A stretch of DNA of 33,060 nucleotides from the NCBI GenBank assembly GCA_905612515.1, contig CAJQSI010000019.1, positions 1-33,060 on the forward strand, in the 5' to 3' direction. Positions 25,604-33,060 of this stretch are shown piece by piece. Below the pieces are notes generated by a model that worked only from the letters and a program-made list of their open reading frames with translations, ran no database searches and was not told the DNA's origin. Source of the stretch: an uncultured Opitutales bacterium. Lineage in GTDB: Bacteria; Verrucomicrobiota; Verrucomicrobiia; Opitutales; Seribacteraceae. Both the position numbers and the translations under genes were made by a program. How positions within the stretch are numbered: the first letter of the stretch is position 1; each line of letters opens with the position of its first letter.

Positions 25604-26593
25604 ATGAGTCTCTTTGCCCAACATTTTACGCAGTTAGGCATTTACTTTTTTAGTGGGGCCCTGATTTTCTGCTTCTATGGCTGTGGCGCTGAAAACGCAT
25701 CGGAGGATCGGGAGAATTCTCTAAATGAACATTCTCCTGTAAAGAGTAAGAGAGGTCGTCATGTTTTTGACGATGGTTCCGTTTACGATGGCGAACTCGT
25801 AGCCGGAAAACCTGAAGGGTATGGAGAGAGACGTTACTTAAACGATGACGTTTACATCGGAAGATTTCGCGAAGGTCTTCCCCATGGTCAGGGAACTTAT
25901 AGATATAAATCCGATCCAAAGCTGACTCGTTACGTCGGAGTTTGGCAAAATGGTAAGCGGAATGGTTACGGTTCACTTTATCTAGCTGATGGTTCTGTCT
26001 TTGTAGGTCAATGGTCAGCCAATGTGATGGTTCATGGCGAATTCCGTGGTGTCGATGGTACTCTTCTCTCTGGGACTTGGCGTGGGGATTCACTTGAACG
26101 GGGTAAAATGAGTCAAGGTGACGGGGCAATCTTCACTGGCATCTTTGATTTAGAAGGTCGTTATCTTGCCGGTTCACTTCATGCAGCAAACGGGAATCAC
26201 TTCGTAGGTTCATTTCTAAACGGTATTTACGATGGTAGTGGCACACTCGTTAAGGGCGATGGAACAACTTACGTCGGTGCTTTCAAGGCAGGTCTTTATT
26301 CTGGAGAAGGGATTCTGGAGGATCCCGAGGGCAGGCGTTACATCGGCAGTTTTCTCCAAGGAAATCCTTCAGGGGTGGGGCAGCAAGTAGTCTCCACCGG
26401 AGTGGTGTACTCCGGTGATTGGCAGGACGGTCTCCGTCATGGTGAAGGAAGTATCGATTTTGGTGATGGAACCTCTTATGTCGGTGAATTTAGGAACGGT
26501 TTGGCATACGACGGGCAATATGATTGGGGAGACGGTCGCGTGACTCGCTCTTATCAAAAACCAGACGGTCAATGGGGAGATCGAGCTGAATAA
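25604..26593 (+). CDS. MORN-repeat lipoprotein at the end of the T2SS operon
   Basis: A 329-residue protein. A hydrophobic N-terminus ends in FYGCG, a degenerate lipobox with Cys27, so lipid anchoring is likely but not certain. About eleven MORN-type repeats follow (pattern DG..Y.G.(F/W)..G...G.G), from about residue 55 to the end, for example DGTTYVGAFKAGLYSGEG and DGTSYVGEFRNGLAYDGQ. MORN repeats form elongated beta sheets that often bind lipids or other proteins. The gene is 7 bases downstream of gspF on the same strand, and no gene of this type is a standard T2SS component. It is convergent with the YggU gene, with only 4 bases between the stops. No Shine-Dalgarno is visible. The role is unknown. 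Confidence 0.85.
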   Translation: MSLFAQHFTQLGIYFFSGALIFCFYGCGAENASEDRENSLNEHSPVKSKRGRHVFDDGSVYDGELVAGKPEGYGERRYLNDDVYIGRFREGLPHGQGTYRYKSDPKLTRYVGVWQNGKRNGYGSLYLADGSVFVGQWSANVMVHGEFRGVDGTLLSGTWRGDSLERGKMSQGDGAIFTGIFDLEGRYLAGSLHAANGNHFVGSFLNGIYDGSGTLVKGDGTTYVGAFKAGLYSGEGILEDPEGRRYIGSFLQGNPSGVGQQVVSTGVVYSGDWQDGLRHGEGSIDFGDGTSYVGEFRNGLAYDGQYDWGDGRVTRSYQKPDGQWGDRAE

Positions 26594-26597
26594 AACC

Positions 26598-26870
26598 TCA
26601 CTCTTTTCTGTGCAAATTTTGCATCACCTCATCCTTGGCCATTCCATTCACTAGCATCCGTTTTTTTCGAGAAGTCTCTCCTGAAAGTAAAACGATGTTC
26701 GCCTTTGGAATGCCCAAGCTCTTTGCTATAAAGCGAATCGACTCCTTGTTTGCCTTACCTCTTTCTGGGGGTGCCGATACACGAACACGAATCACTTCGG
26801 CTTTCAAATCGGCAAATTCCGTTGTTGAAGCCCCTGGTATTACCTTGAAATCGAGTACGCAGTTGCTCAT
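26598..26870 (-). CDS. YggU/DUF167 family protein
   Basis: A small protein with the DUF167 pattern VIPGASTTEF, VRVSAPPERGKANKESIRFIAKSLGIPKANIVLLSGETSRKKRMLVNG. It matches the family over its full length (90 residues with the start used here, ATG at 26870). The frame is open up to ATG at 26924, which would add an 18-residue hydrophobic leader that does not fit the family; ATG at 26879 is another possibility. The function of the family is not established. The gene is divergent from the MBL-fold gene and convergent with the MORN gene. Confidence 0.88.
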   Translation of the reverse strand: MSNCVLDFKVIPGASTTEFADLKAEVIRVRVSAPPERGKANKESIRFIAKSLGIPKANIVLLSGETSRKKRMLVNGMAKDEVMQNLHRKE

Positions 26871-26950
26871 GTGTCTCATCGCAAGGGAGCCGTATTCGGG
26901 GTTGCCAACAAGCAAAAAAAACACAACATTTTTGAAAACCCTTAATATTT

Positions 26951-27793
26951 ATGCCCGATAACACTACCTTTCGGCTCAAGTTCTGGGGAACCAGGGGAAG
27001 CATTGCTTGTCCTGGCCCAGATACCGTTAAATACGGCGGCAATACCACCTGCTTTGAGATCACTTGTGGTTCTCGCCGCATCATCATTGATGCGGGTACC
27101 GGTATTAGAGCCCTTGGTAAGAAGATCATGTTGGAGGAGGGGAACATTCTCGATACCGACATTTTCTTCACCCATACCCACATGGATCACATCCAAGGGT
27201 TGCCTTTCTTTGCTCCTCTATACAATCCCAAGAACAATGTTCGGCTTCATTCGGGTCATTTACAACCGCCATATGACCTGCAAGGTCTTATTGGTACAAT
27301 GTTGATGAAGGATCCGATCTTCCCGGTTCCCAGTTCTCTGATCGAGCAGGCATGTACCTTTAACGACTACAATTGTGGTCAAGTGTTTGAGCCAGAGGAA
27401 GGTATCGTTATTAGAACTGGAAAACTAAATCATCCTAATGGCGCTTGCGGATATCGCATCGAGTTTGCCGGTAAAGCCATAGCCATATGCACGGACACGG
27501 AACACTTTGAGGATGGTATCGATCAAAGTGTGGTGTCCCTTTCACATGACGCCGACGTGATGGTCTATGACTCTGCCTATACCGAGGAAGAGTACGACAA
27601 GTTCAAAGGATGGGGGCACTCAACTTGGCAGGAAGCCGTCAAAGTGGCTGAAGCTGCTAATGTAAAACAGACTTTTCTCTTCCATCACGATCCCTCGCAT
27701 GACGATGCCAAGATGGATGCCATCGCGGAGGAGGTAGCCAAGATCCGATCCGGTATTCGCCCTGCCATTGAGGGCGAGGAAATCGAAATTTGA
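26951..27793 (+). CDS. MBL-fold metallo-hydrolase
   Basis: A 280-residue metallo-beta-lactamase-fold hydrolase, cytoplasmic by lack of a signal peptide. The metal-binding motif THTHMDHIQG has His75, His77, Asp79 and His80. Further candidate ligands are His161 in LNHPNG, Asp182, Asp207, His223 in WGHST, and the HHDPSHDD patch (His245, His246). The opening KFWGTRGSIACPGPDTVKYGGNT is a hallmark of a subgroup of this superfamily often found next to signalling genes; its substrate is usually unknown. It could be a phosphodiesterase or hydrolase, but no substrate is assigned. It stands alone between genes on the other strand. Confidence 0.92.
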   Translation: MPDNTTFRLKFWGTRGSIACPGPDTVKYGGNTTCFEITCGSRRIIIDAGTGIRALGKKIMLEEGNILDTDIFFTHTHMDHIQGLPFFAPLYNPKNNVRLHSGHLQPPYDLQGLIGTMLMKDPIFPVPSSLIEQACTFNDYNCGQVFEPEEGIVIRTGKLNHPNGACGYRIEFAGKAIAICTDTEHFEDGIDQSVVSLSHDADVMVYDSAYTEEEYDKFKGWGHSTWQEAVKVAEAANVKQTFLFHHDPSHDDAKMDAIAEEVAKIRSGIRPAIEGEEIEI

Positions 27794-27855
27794 GTCCGAC
27801 GGTTTCTTTTTACCTCGGCGGGGAATCTTGTCCTGTCGTTTTCTCGAGGTGCTAG

Positions 27856-28692
27856 CTACTGATTCTTTTGTTTGTTGAATGGCGTGGCATTTCTGTCGAA
27901 GGACGGTTTAGTTGCGTTCTGATCGATACGTGACTCTTCTTGAGGAAAGATCATTTTTACCGAACCTGTTCCACCTCCTTGGATTATGCTTTGTTCAGGC
28001 TTTCTGGTAAGAAACAGATTGCCTGCACTCGGGAGTCGGGCGTCGAGCCAATTGTTTGGAGCGAGGTATGCGTGACCCTTCCCATTAAGTGCTATGGTAA
28101 CCCTGCGGACTTCTAGTCCCGCTGCTCGAATGGTTCCGATACCGTTTACGGTGGCGTTCAGATTGGCTAGAGGCGCTCCTTTTAGGATGATGTCCCCTGC
28201 GCCTTCTTGTATCACTTCGAGCGATTCCGCGGAAAACTGACGGAGGTCTAGCCTGCCGGGGCTTGCAGAGAATAGTTTCAGGTGTCCTGCATTGATTCCG
28301 GAACCACTAAGGTTTCCGGTACCGGTAATGGCAATTTCCTTCAGATCCTGAATGGATACGATTACCTCTACAGGAAAGACACGTTGTGCGTTGATTCGCA
28401 GAAAGGGAAGTCGACGACCGAACTGCACACTGTTGTTGGCATCGATGATAAGCGTCTTATTCTCTACCCGAGTCCAGACTTGTTCAATAATTTCCTTGTC
28501 TGCGTAGACTGTGGCTTCCCGGAGTCTTCTACCTTGGTGCAGAAATACGTCCACTTCTCCACGAACATCAATTTTATCGAATTTAAAGAGCAATCGCCTT
28601 TCGGAGGTAAGTTCACCCAAGCATTGCCCTGCAAGCAAGAGGCAACCTATGGGTGCTAGCCAAACAAGGTGCCTATTTCCCTTTGCCGCCAT
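27856..28692 (-). CDS. DUF2807 (GIN-domain) secreted protein
   Basis: A 278-residue protein with a signal peptide (residues 1-26, hydrophobic core WLAPIGCLLLAGQ). The following domain has the DUF2807/putative-auto-transporter-adhesin head pattern: FDKIDVRGEVDVFLHQGRR, VIVSIQDLKEIAITGTGNLSGSG, GAGDIILKGAPLANLNATVNGIGTIRA. Such domains form right-handed beta-helix-like sheets in periplasmic or surface proteins of unknown function. Its first 20 bases overlap the end of uvrB, so the two are probably co-transcribed. The C-terminal 40 residues are Asn/Gln/Lys-rich and likely disordered. Confidence 0.85.
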   Translation of the reverse strand: MAAKGNRHLVWLAPIGCLLLAGQCLGELTSERRLLFKFDKIDVRGEVDVFLHQGRRLREATVYADKEIIEQVWTRVENKTLIIDANNSVQFGRRLPFLRINAQRVFPVEVIVSIQDLKEIAITGTGNLSGSGINAGHLKLFSASPGRLDLRQFSAESLEVIQEGAGDIILKGAPLANLNATVNGIGTIRAAGLEVRRVTIALNGKGHAYLAPNNWLDARLPSAGNLFLTRKPEQSIIQGGGTGSVKMIFPQEESRIDQNATKPSFDRNATPFNKQKNQ

Positions 28693-30718
28693 ACTTCTTC
28701 TTTTTCCCGTACTTTAGCTTTTTTCGACGTTGGTAGCCGCCTACTTGAGCCTTTCGAAGTTTTTCGGCTCCACCCCGCAGAAATTCGATTTGGTCTCTGA
28801 GCAGGGCGGCCTTCTCGAACTCCAATCGTTTGACAGCCTCCAGCATTTCCTTTTCCAACTCCTTTATGAGCTCCTTTGCTTCGTTGTTCGAGATAGGTTC
28901 CGAAACGGCCGATAGGTTTTCCTCCCCTTTCTTCTCTCGCAGACTTGGCTGTACGGGGCGCCGTATCCCTTTTGGGGTAATCCCATGTTCTGTGTTATAG
29001 GCCATTTGCCTCTCACGGCGGTAATGCGAGACCTCCAAAGTTCGCCCGAGGGAGTTGGTGATGACGTCGGCGTAAAAGACCACCCTTCCTTTTTCGTGCC
29101 GCGCTGCGCGACCCGCCGTTTGGGTGAGACTGGTTTCGCTCCTTAGAAAACCTTCCTTGTCGGCGTCAAGCACTACAACTAATGCCACTTCGGGCAAATC
29201 CAGACCCTCCCTCAATAGATTGACTCCCACTAGGACGTCGAACTCGCCTGCCCTGAGGTTGCGGAGAATTTCCACTCTTTCAATGGCATCGATGTCGGAG
29301 TGAAGGTACTCCACTCGTATCTCCCGGTCGCGAAGGTACTCGGCAAGGTCTTCCGACATCCTCTTGGTGAGCGTGGTGACGAGTGCACGGTCGCCGGTTT
29401 CAACAACTTGTTTGATTTCACTAATACAGTCTTCCACTTGACCCTCGAGAGGTCGCACTTCCATAGTCGGGTCGAGAAGTCCCGTAGGCCGGATAAGTTG
29501 CTCGACGACCAAGGAGGAATGCTCAATCTCGAACTTGGCCGGCGTTGCGGAAGCATAGATGGTTTGACCCGTGACCTCGGCAAACTCCTCGGTTTTCAGA
29601 GGACGATTATCCAGTGCGGAGGGGAGGCGAAACCCATAGTCTACAAGTTTTTGCTTTCGCGAGAGATCGCCCTTCACCATACCGCCGAGTTGTGGCAGGG
29701 TGACGTGACTCTCGTCTAGAAAGAGGAGCATGTCGTCCGGAAAGAAGTCGATGAGGCACCATGGTCGCTGGCCCGGTTTGCGACCGGATAGATGCCGTGA
29801 ATAGTTTTCGATTCCATTGCAAAAGCCGATTTCTTGCAGCATCTCCAAGTCGTATTCCGTGCGCATGCGTATCCGTTGCGCTTCCAGCAACAGGTTTTCC
29901 GACTCGAACCAAGCTACGCGTTCCTCGAGCTCTTGACGAATAGCCGCAATGGCAACGCCTACTTTATCTTTGGTTGTTACGTACTGGTTGGCCGGATATA
30001 CTCGGTAGCTTTCAAGCCTGTTTAGAGTTTCCCCGGAGACAGGATCAAGTTCGCGGATGTTCTCCACTTCATCTCCCCAGAATTCAATTCGTAAGAGATT
30101 TTGGGAGTACGCGGGAAAAACGTCGATCACGTCTCCTCTGACGCGGAAGTTTCCTGCTTTTAGTTCAACGTCGTTTCTCGCGTAGAGCCCCTCCACAAGT
30201 TTTTCCAGAAGCTTGTCGCGACCGAATTCCTCTCCTACGGAAACCTCAAATGAGAGCGCTCGGAAATCGTCGGGAGAACCGAGACCATAGATACAAGAAA
30301 CGCTGGCGACGACTATGACGTCTCGTCTGCTAATTAGGGAACCGGTGGCAGCAAGTCTCAAACGCTCGATTTCCTCGTTAATGGAAGAGTCCTTTTCTAT
30401 GTAGCTATCGGTGGAAGGGACATATGCCTCGGGTTGATAGTAATCATAGTAGCTAACGAAGTATTCAACCGCATTGTGAGGAAAGAATGCCTTGAACTCT
30501 GAGTAGAGCTGCGCGGCCAAGGTCTTGTTATGAGAAATGATCAGAGCTGATCGTTGCAATTGCTCGATCACATTGGCCATCGTGAAGGTTTTTCCCGAAC
30601 CGGTTACCCCGAGAAGGGTCTGGTACCTGTTGTTCGAAAGGACGGACTCTACGAGCTTGCGAATTGCCTCGGGTTGGTCGCCTTTCGGCTTATAATCAGC
30701 GACCAAGCTAAAATTCAT
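28673..30718 (-). CDS. uvrB: UvrABC system protein B
   Basis: A 681-residue nucleotide-excision-repair helicase. Walker A is LLGVTGSGKT (residues 35-44). The beta-hairpin region that locks damaged DNA is YYDYYQPEAYVPSTDSYIEKDSSIN. The DEAD-type box appears as LDESH (about 335), and the helicase C-terminal motifs include LVGVNLLREGLDLPEVALVVVLDADKEGFLRS and QTAGRAARHEKGRV. A UVR motif near the C-terminus (LEKEMLEAVKRLEFEKAALLRDQIEFLR) contacts UvrC. The end is an unusually basic tail, KKLKYGKKKKYGGKGK. UvrB receives the damage from UvrA and recruits UvrC. It starts 11 bases after the symporter gene. Confidence 0.97.
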   Translation of the reverse strand: MNFSLVADYKPKGDQPEAIRKLVESVLSNNRYQTLLGVTGSGKTFTMANVIEQLQRSALIISHNKTLAAQLYSEFKAFFPHNAVEYFVSYYDYYQPEAYVPSTDSYIEKDSSINEEIERLRLAATGSLISRRDVIVVASVSCIYGLGSPDDFRALSFEVSVGEEFGRDKLLEKLVEGLYARNDVELKAGNFRVRGDVIDVFPAYSQNLLRIEFWGDEVENIRELDPVSGETLNRLESYRVYPANQYVTTKDKVGVAIAAIRQELEERVAWFESENLLLEAQRIRMRTEYDLEMLQEIGFCNGIENYSRHLSGRKPGQRPWCLIDFFPDDMLLFLDESHVTLPQLGGMVKGDLSRKQKLVDYGFRLPSALDNRPLKTEEFAEVTGQTIYASATPAKFEIEHSSLVVEQLIRPTGLLDPTMEVRPLEGQVEDCISEIKQVVETGDRALVTTLTKRMSEDLAEYLRDREIRVEYLHSDIDAIERVEILRNLRAGEFDVLVGVNLLREGLDLPEVALVVVLDADKEGFLRSETSLTQTAGRAARHEKGRVVFYADVITNSLGRTLEVSHYRRERQMAYNTEHGITPKGIRRPVQPSLREKKGEENLSAVSEPISNNEAKELIKELEKEMLEAVKRLEFEKAALLRDQIEFLRGGAEKLRKAQVGGYQRRKKLKYGKKKKYGGKGK

Positions 30719-30729
30719 GGCTCTTAGTT

Positions 30730-32052
30730 TTACTTTCCGTTGGTTTCAGGATAGTAGCCAGTTTCCCCTTCGGACTTACCAATTACCACGGCTGCGCAAC
30801 TGTCGCCAAATACGTTTACGGCGGTGCGTGTCATATCCAAAATTCGATCTACAACATAGACGATTCCGATACCGGTGGCGATGCTTGCCTCGGGAAAACC
30901 GACGGCATTAAGAATTACGATAATAGCCACTAGGCTAGCCGAGGGAATTCCCGCTACGCCGATGGAAGTTAGCAAGGCCATAATTACAACTGAAAATTGG
31001 GTAACCAGTCCCATTTCGATCCCGAACAGCTGAGCTAGGAAAACAACAACCACACATTCGAAAAGAGCGGTTCCATCCATGTTTACAGTAGCTCCGAGGG
31101 GAAGGGTGAAGCTGGTTACCTTGCGAGAAACGCCTGCACGCTTTCGGGCGCACTCCATAGTTAATGGTAAGGTCGCAGAGGAGGAAGCAGTTGAAAATGC
31201 CGTGAGTAGGGCAGGGGACATTGCTTTGAAATGTTTCCAAGGCTTTTCTCTTGCCACAAGTTTGAGAAAAATCGGCAGGATGACGAAAGCGTGAATCGCC
31301 AACCCTAGCAGAACAGTAACGGCGAATTTTCCCATAACCCCGAAAAGTTCCGTTCCCGTCGTCATTATCGTGGGGGTCACCAGACCAAAGACTCCAAAGG
31401 GGGCGAACCCGATGATGAATTTTGTTATCGCGAGGATCGCTGCGTTGAAGCTTTCCCAAAAACGAGTCTGACTTTCGCGATGATTCTCCGGTAGCTTCGA
31501 GATAAAGAAACCTAGCAGCAGGCTAAAAAAAATGAGGCCAAGTAGTTGGCCTTCCGCAGCAGCTACGAAAAGATTGGAAGGAATCATTCTCTGGAAAATT
31601 TCGAGTACGCTTCGAAATCCATCGTTTGCGTTTTCCAAAGCTCCGGCAATTTTTTCCTGATGCGCTACGGATTCTTGAGCCAACATGGTTTCACGAAGCT
31701 CTGGTTCAACTAGACCGGGTTGGAGCAAGTTTACGCACAGCAGACCCGTAACTACGGCGAAAAAGCCTGAGGTGGCGTAAAATGCGAGTGTTTTGCCTCC
31801 GAGTCTACCGAAGTCTCTCTCACCTCCCACGTTTATGATGCCGCAGATGATGGATGTTGTGACAAGGGGCACCACGACCATTTTGAGCGCGTTCAGAAAG
31901 AGCGTTCCGAGAAAACGCGTTCCGTACTCGAGATTATCAAACCAGACAGGTTTGTTTTCACTCCCTTCCGTCAAGTAGTTGGCGGTAATCCCTAGCGCAA
32001 AGGCCAATATGAGTGCTATGAGGATTTTCCAATGAAGAGCTAGCTTTTTCAT
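30730..32052 (-). CDS. DAACS-family dicarboxylate/amino-acid:cation symporter
   Basis: A 440-residue membrane transporter of the GltP/DctA family with about eight helices and two re-entrant loops. Motifs seen: the serine-rich hairpin AFSTASSSATLPLTM, NMDGTALFE in helix 7, GIPSASLV in the second hairpin, and DRILDMTRTAVNVFGD in helix 8. An arginine at the DMTRT position is the residue that selects acidic amino acids in characterised members, so glutamate/aspartate is more likely than neutral amino acids; C4-dicarboxylates remain possible. Coupling would be to Na+ or H+. It lies 10 bases after the HAD phosphatase gene and 11 before uvrB in one probable transcript. Confidence 0.93.
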   Translation of the reverse strand: MKKLALHWKILIALILAFALGITANYLTEGSENKPVWFDNLEYGTRFLGTLFLNALKMVVVPLVTTSIICGIINVGGERDFGRLGGKTLAFYATSGFFAVVTGLLCVNLLQPGLVEPELRETMLAQESVAHQEKIAGALENANDGFRSVLEIFQRMIPSNLFVAAAEGQLLGLIFFSLLLGFFISKLPENHRESQTRFWESFNAAILAITKFIIGFAPFGVFGLVTPTIMTTGTELFGVMGKFAVTVLLGLAIHAFVILPIFLKLVAREKPWKHFKAMSPALLTAFSTASSSATLPLTMECARKRAGVSRKVTSFTLPLGATVNMDGTALFECVVVVFLAQLFGIEMGLVTQFSVVIMALLTSIGVAGIPSASLVAIIVILNAVGFPEASIATGIGIVYVVDRILDMTRTAVNVFGDSCAAVVIGKSEGETGYYPETNGK

Positions 32053-32062
32053 ATCGATTTAT

Positions 32063-32767
32063 TTAACCTTGGAAAAGAGATGTGAGCAAGCCGAGGTTCG
32101 CGGCGGTTGGATCGGCAATGACAAGGTGGGCTCCGGCCGCTTTCAGTTTTTCGACTTCTCGAGTGGTGGCAATACCAAGAGCTTTCATGTTCCCGCATCG
32201 AGCCGCTTCAATGCCATGGGCACTGTCCTCTAAAACCACGCATCTCTCCGGAGGTAGATCCATAAGCACGGCGGCCTTGAGGAAGACCTCCGGGTCGGGT
32301 TTTCCCCGCGAAACATCTTCCGAGCAGACCGCTCCTTGAAAGAAGTCGCCTAGATCTAGCAGACGGAAGGCGAGTTCGAGATTTTCACGTTCCGTGGAAG
32401 TGCCCACCACGCAGGGAATTTCGACTGTCTTAAGCTCAACGAGTAGTTCACGAATCCCCGGCAGTGCTCGTAGTCCGTCGGACTTGACCAATTTACGATA
32501 AAGTTCTTCCTTTCGTCGTCCCAGTCTTTCGACTTCATCAACATCTTTAGTCCAACCTAAGATTTCGGGAATGATTAAGGCGTTCCGCTTACCGAAACCT
32601 TGTTTGAAATGATTCTTAGGCAAAGGTTTTCCGATTTCTTCCGCCAACATTTCCCAACTCCGCTCGTGCTGAGTGGAAGAGTCGATGACCACACCGTCCC
32701 AATCGAAAATTGCTCCAAATGACCGGGTCGTAGAAGAGGGAATCGTGTTTGCCGATGTCATGCCCAT
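32063..32767 (-). CDS. HAD superfamily phosphatase, beta-phosphoglucomutase-like
   Basis: A 234-residue HAD hydrolase. The nucleophile motif is FDWDGVVIDS (Asp22, with acid/base Asp24). It has a helical cap (about 35-100, C1 type), motif II GTSTERENLE, motif III lysine in GKPDPEVFLKAA, and motif IV VVLEDSAHGIEAA. This is the pattern of small phosphosugar phosphatases and beta-phosphoglucomutases. The substrate is not evident. The ATG at 32767 is used; a second in-frame ATG lies at 32761. The end of another gene is 16 bases upstream on the same strand, and the symporter gene follows. Confidence 0.93.
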   Translation of the reverse strand: MGMTSANTIPSSTTRSFGAIFDWDGVVIDSSTQHERSWEMLAEEIGKPLPKNHFKQGFGKRNALIIPEILGWTKDVDEVERLGRRKEELYRKLVKSDGLRALPGIRELLVELKTVEIPCVVGTSTERENLELAFRLLDLGDFFQGAVCSEDVSRGKPDPEVFLKAAVLMDLPPERCVVLEDSAHGIEAARCGNMKALGIATTREVEKLKAAGAHLVIADPTAANLGLLTSLFQG

Positions 32768-32783
32768 TTGCCGTGTAGGGGCA

Positions 32784-33060
32784 TTATTGTTCGTTTTCCC
32801 GTGCGGACTCCTTGGTGGCGTTTGACCCTATCGCCGATCTAATATTTCCTATGAGTCGGTCAACGGCGCCCGGCTCTTTGACTTCTTCAGCTATATTTGG
32901 TTCGAGTTCGGTCGGTAGTAGGATCGTGGTAGTCGTTTTTGGTGGTAATACGCTTTCTGGGAGAAGTGGTCCTTGGAAAGGTTTTGCTTCGGTTAAGTTG
33001 GAGTCGGCGAATTCGGTTGCCGCTGAGCGCCGGGCAAGAATCTGGTTTAGAAAATCCCGC
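32784..33060 (-). CDS. C-terminal end of an unidentified gene, cut by the window edge
   Basis: The reverse strand is open from the window edge down to TAA at 32784-32786 and encodes 91 residues. It begins RDFLNQILARRSAATEFADS, passes through a Pro/Thr-rich stretch (LLPESVLPPKTTTTILLPTELEP) and ends in a charged segment (KESARENEQ). No domain is recognised; the composition suits a disordered C-terminal tail. Its stop is 16 bases before the HAD gene start, so it is probably the preceding gene of that operon. Confidence 0.6.
   Translation of the reverse strand, partial: RDFLNQILARRSAATEFADSNLTEAKPFQGPLLPESVLPPKTTTTILLPTELEPNIAEEVKEPGAVDRLIGNIRSAIGSNATKESARENEQ

Noticed and set aside
27812-27850. 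ACCTCG / CGAGGT inverted repeat between the MBL gene and the DUF2807 gene as a bidirectional terminator
   Set aside because: Only 6 pairs around a 27-base loop with no T-run adjacent to the stem.
30730-32767. HAD phosphatase plus symporter as a dedicated uptake pathway
   Set aside because: The adjacency is real, but the substrates do not obviously match, and uvrB in the same transcript argues for a mixed operon.
1-33060. CRISPR arrays, tRNA/rRNA genes, transposases, integrases, attachment sites
   Set aside because: Looked for on reading the sequence and the translations; nothing with the needed repeat spacing, cloverleaf or domain motifs was found.

Overview
The window looks like chromosomal DNA of a Verrucomicrobiota bacterium, probably from the Opitutae/Puniceicoccales side. 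The evidence is a set of lineage-typical proteins: SUMF1-domain proteins with GYF and YHS modules, a Tat-exported Gfo/Idh/MocA oxidoreductase, a giant secreted beta-helix protein ending in an aromatic GWLY/GWLW repeat, and a divergent type II secretion (T2SS) operon without a standard gspL/gspM/gspC. This placement is inference from protein architecture. No rRNA, tRNA, CRISPR array, insertion sequence or prophage was seen.

Layout. (1) 1-3666, plus strand: two paralogous membrane-anchored SUMF1/FGE-fold proteins. The second carries an extra GYF domain and a C-terminal cysteine-rich YHS/TRASH-like module, and both end in the same 3' tail. (2) 3777-7978, minus strand, read from right to left: nuoA, a three-domain EIIA / pyruvate-kinase-C-like / diadenylate cyclase fusion, nadD, rsfS, a possible 38-residue ORF coupled to the next start, and a Tat-dependent Gfo/Idh oxidoreductase. 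(3) 8055-13755, plus strand: one very large secreted beta-helix protein that is split by a +1 frame change near a C7 tract. (4) 13930-26593, plus strand: a compact T2SS operon in the order G-H-I-J-K-L-M-D-C-E-F, with start/stop overlaps, closed by a MORN-repeat lipoprotein. (5) 26598-26870, minus: a YggU/DUF167 protein. (6) 26951-27793, plus: an MBL-fold hydrolase. (7) 27856-33060, minus: a gene cut by the window edge, then a HAD phosphatase, a DAACS dicarboxylate/amino-acid symporter, uvrB, and a DUF2807 auto-transporter-like adhesin-domain protein, packed as one probable operon.

How the genes fit together. The T2SS genes encode pseudopilins (G, H, I, J, K), an inner-membrane platform (L-like, M-like, F), a cytoplasmic ATPase (E), a secretin (D) and a small periplasmic coupling protein (C/PilP-like). 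No prepilin peptidase is in the window. The large signal-peptide-bearing beta-helix protein directly upstream is a candidate substrate by position only. The diadenylate cyclase fusion would join a PTS-type phosphorylation input to c-di-AMP output, and is the most interesting signalling gene here. The second notable item is the split beta-helix gene.

The only stretch close to 300 bases without a gene is 1314-1587. It holds a shared 3' tail, two small inverted repeats and a possible decayed reading frame.
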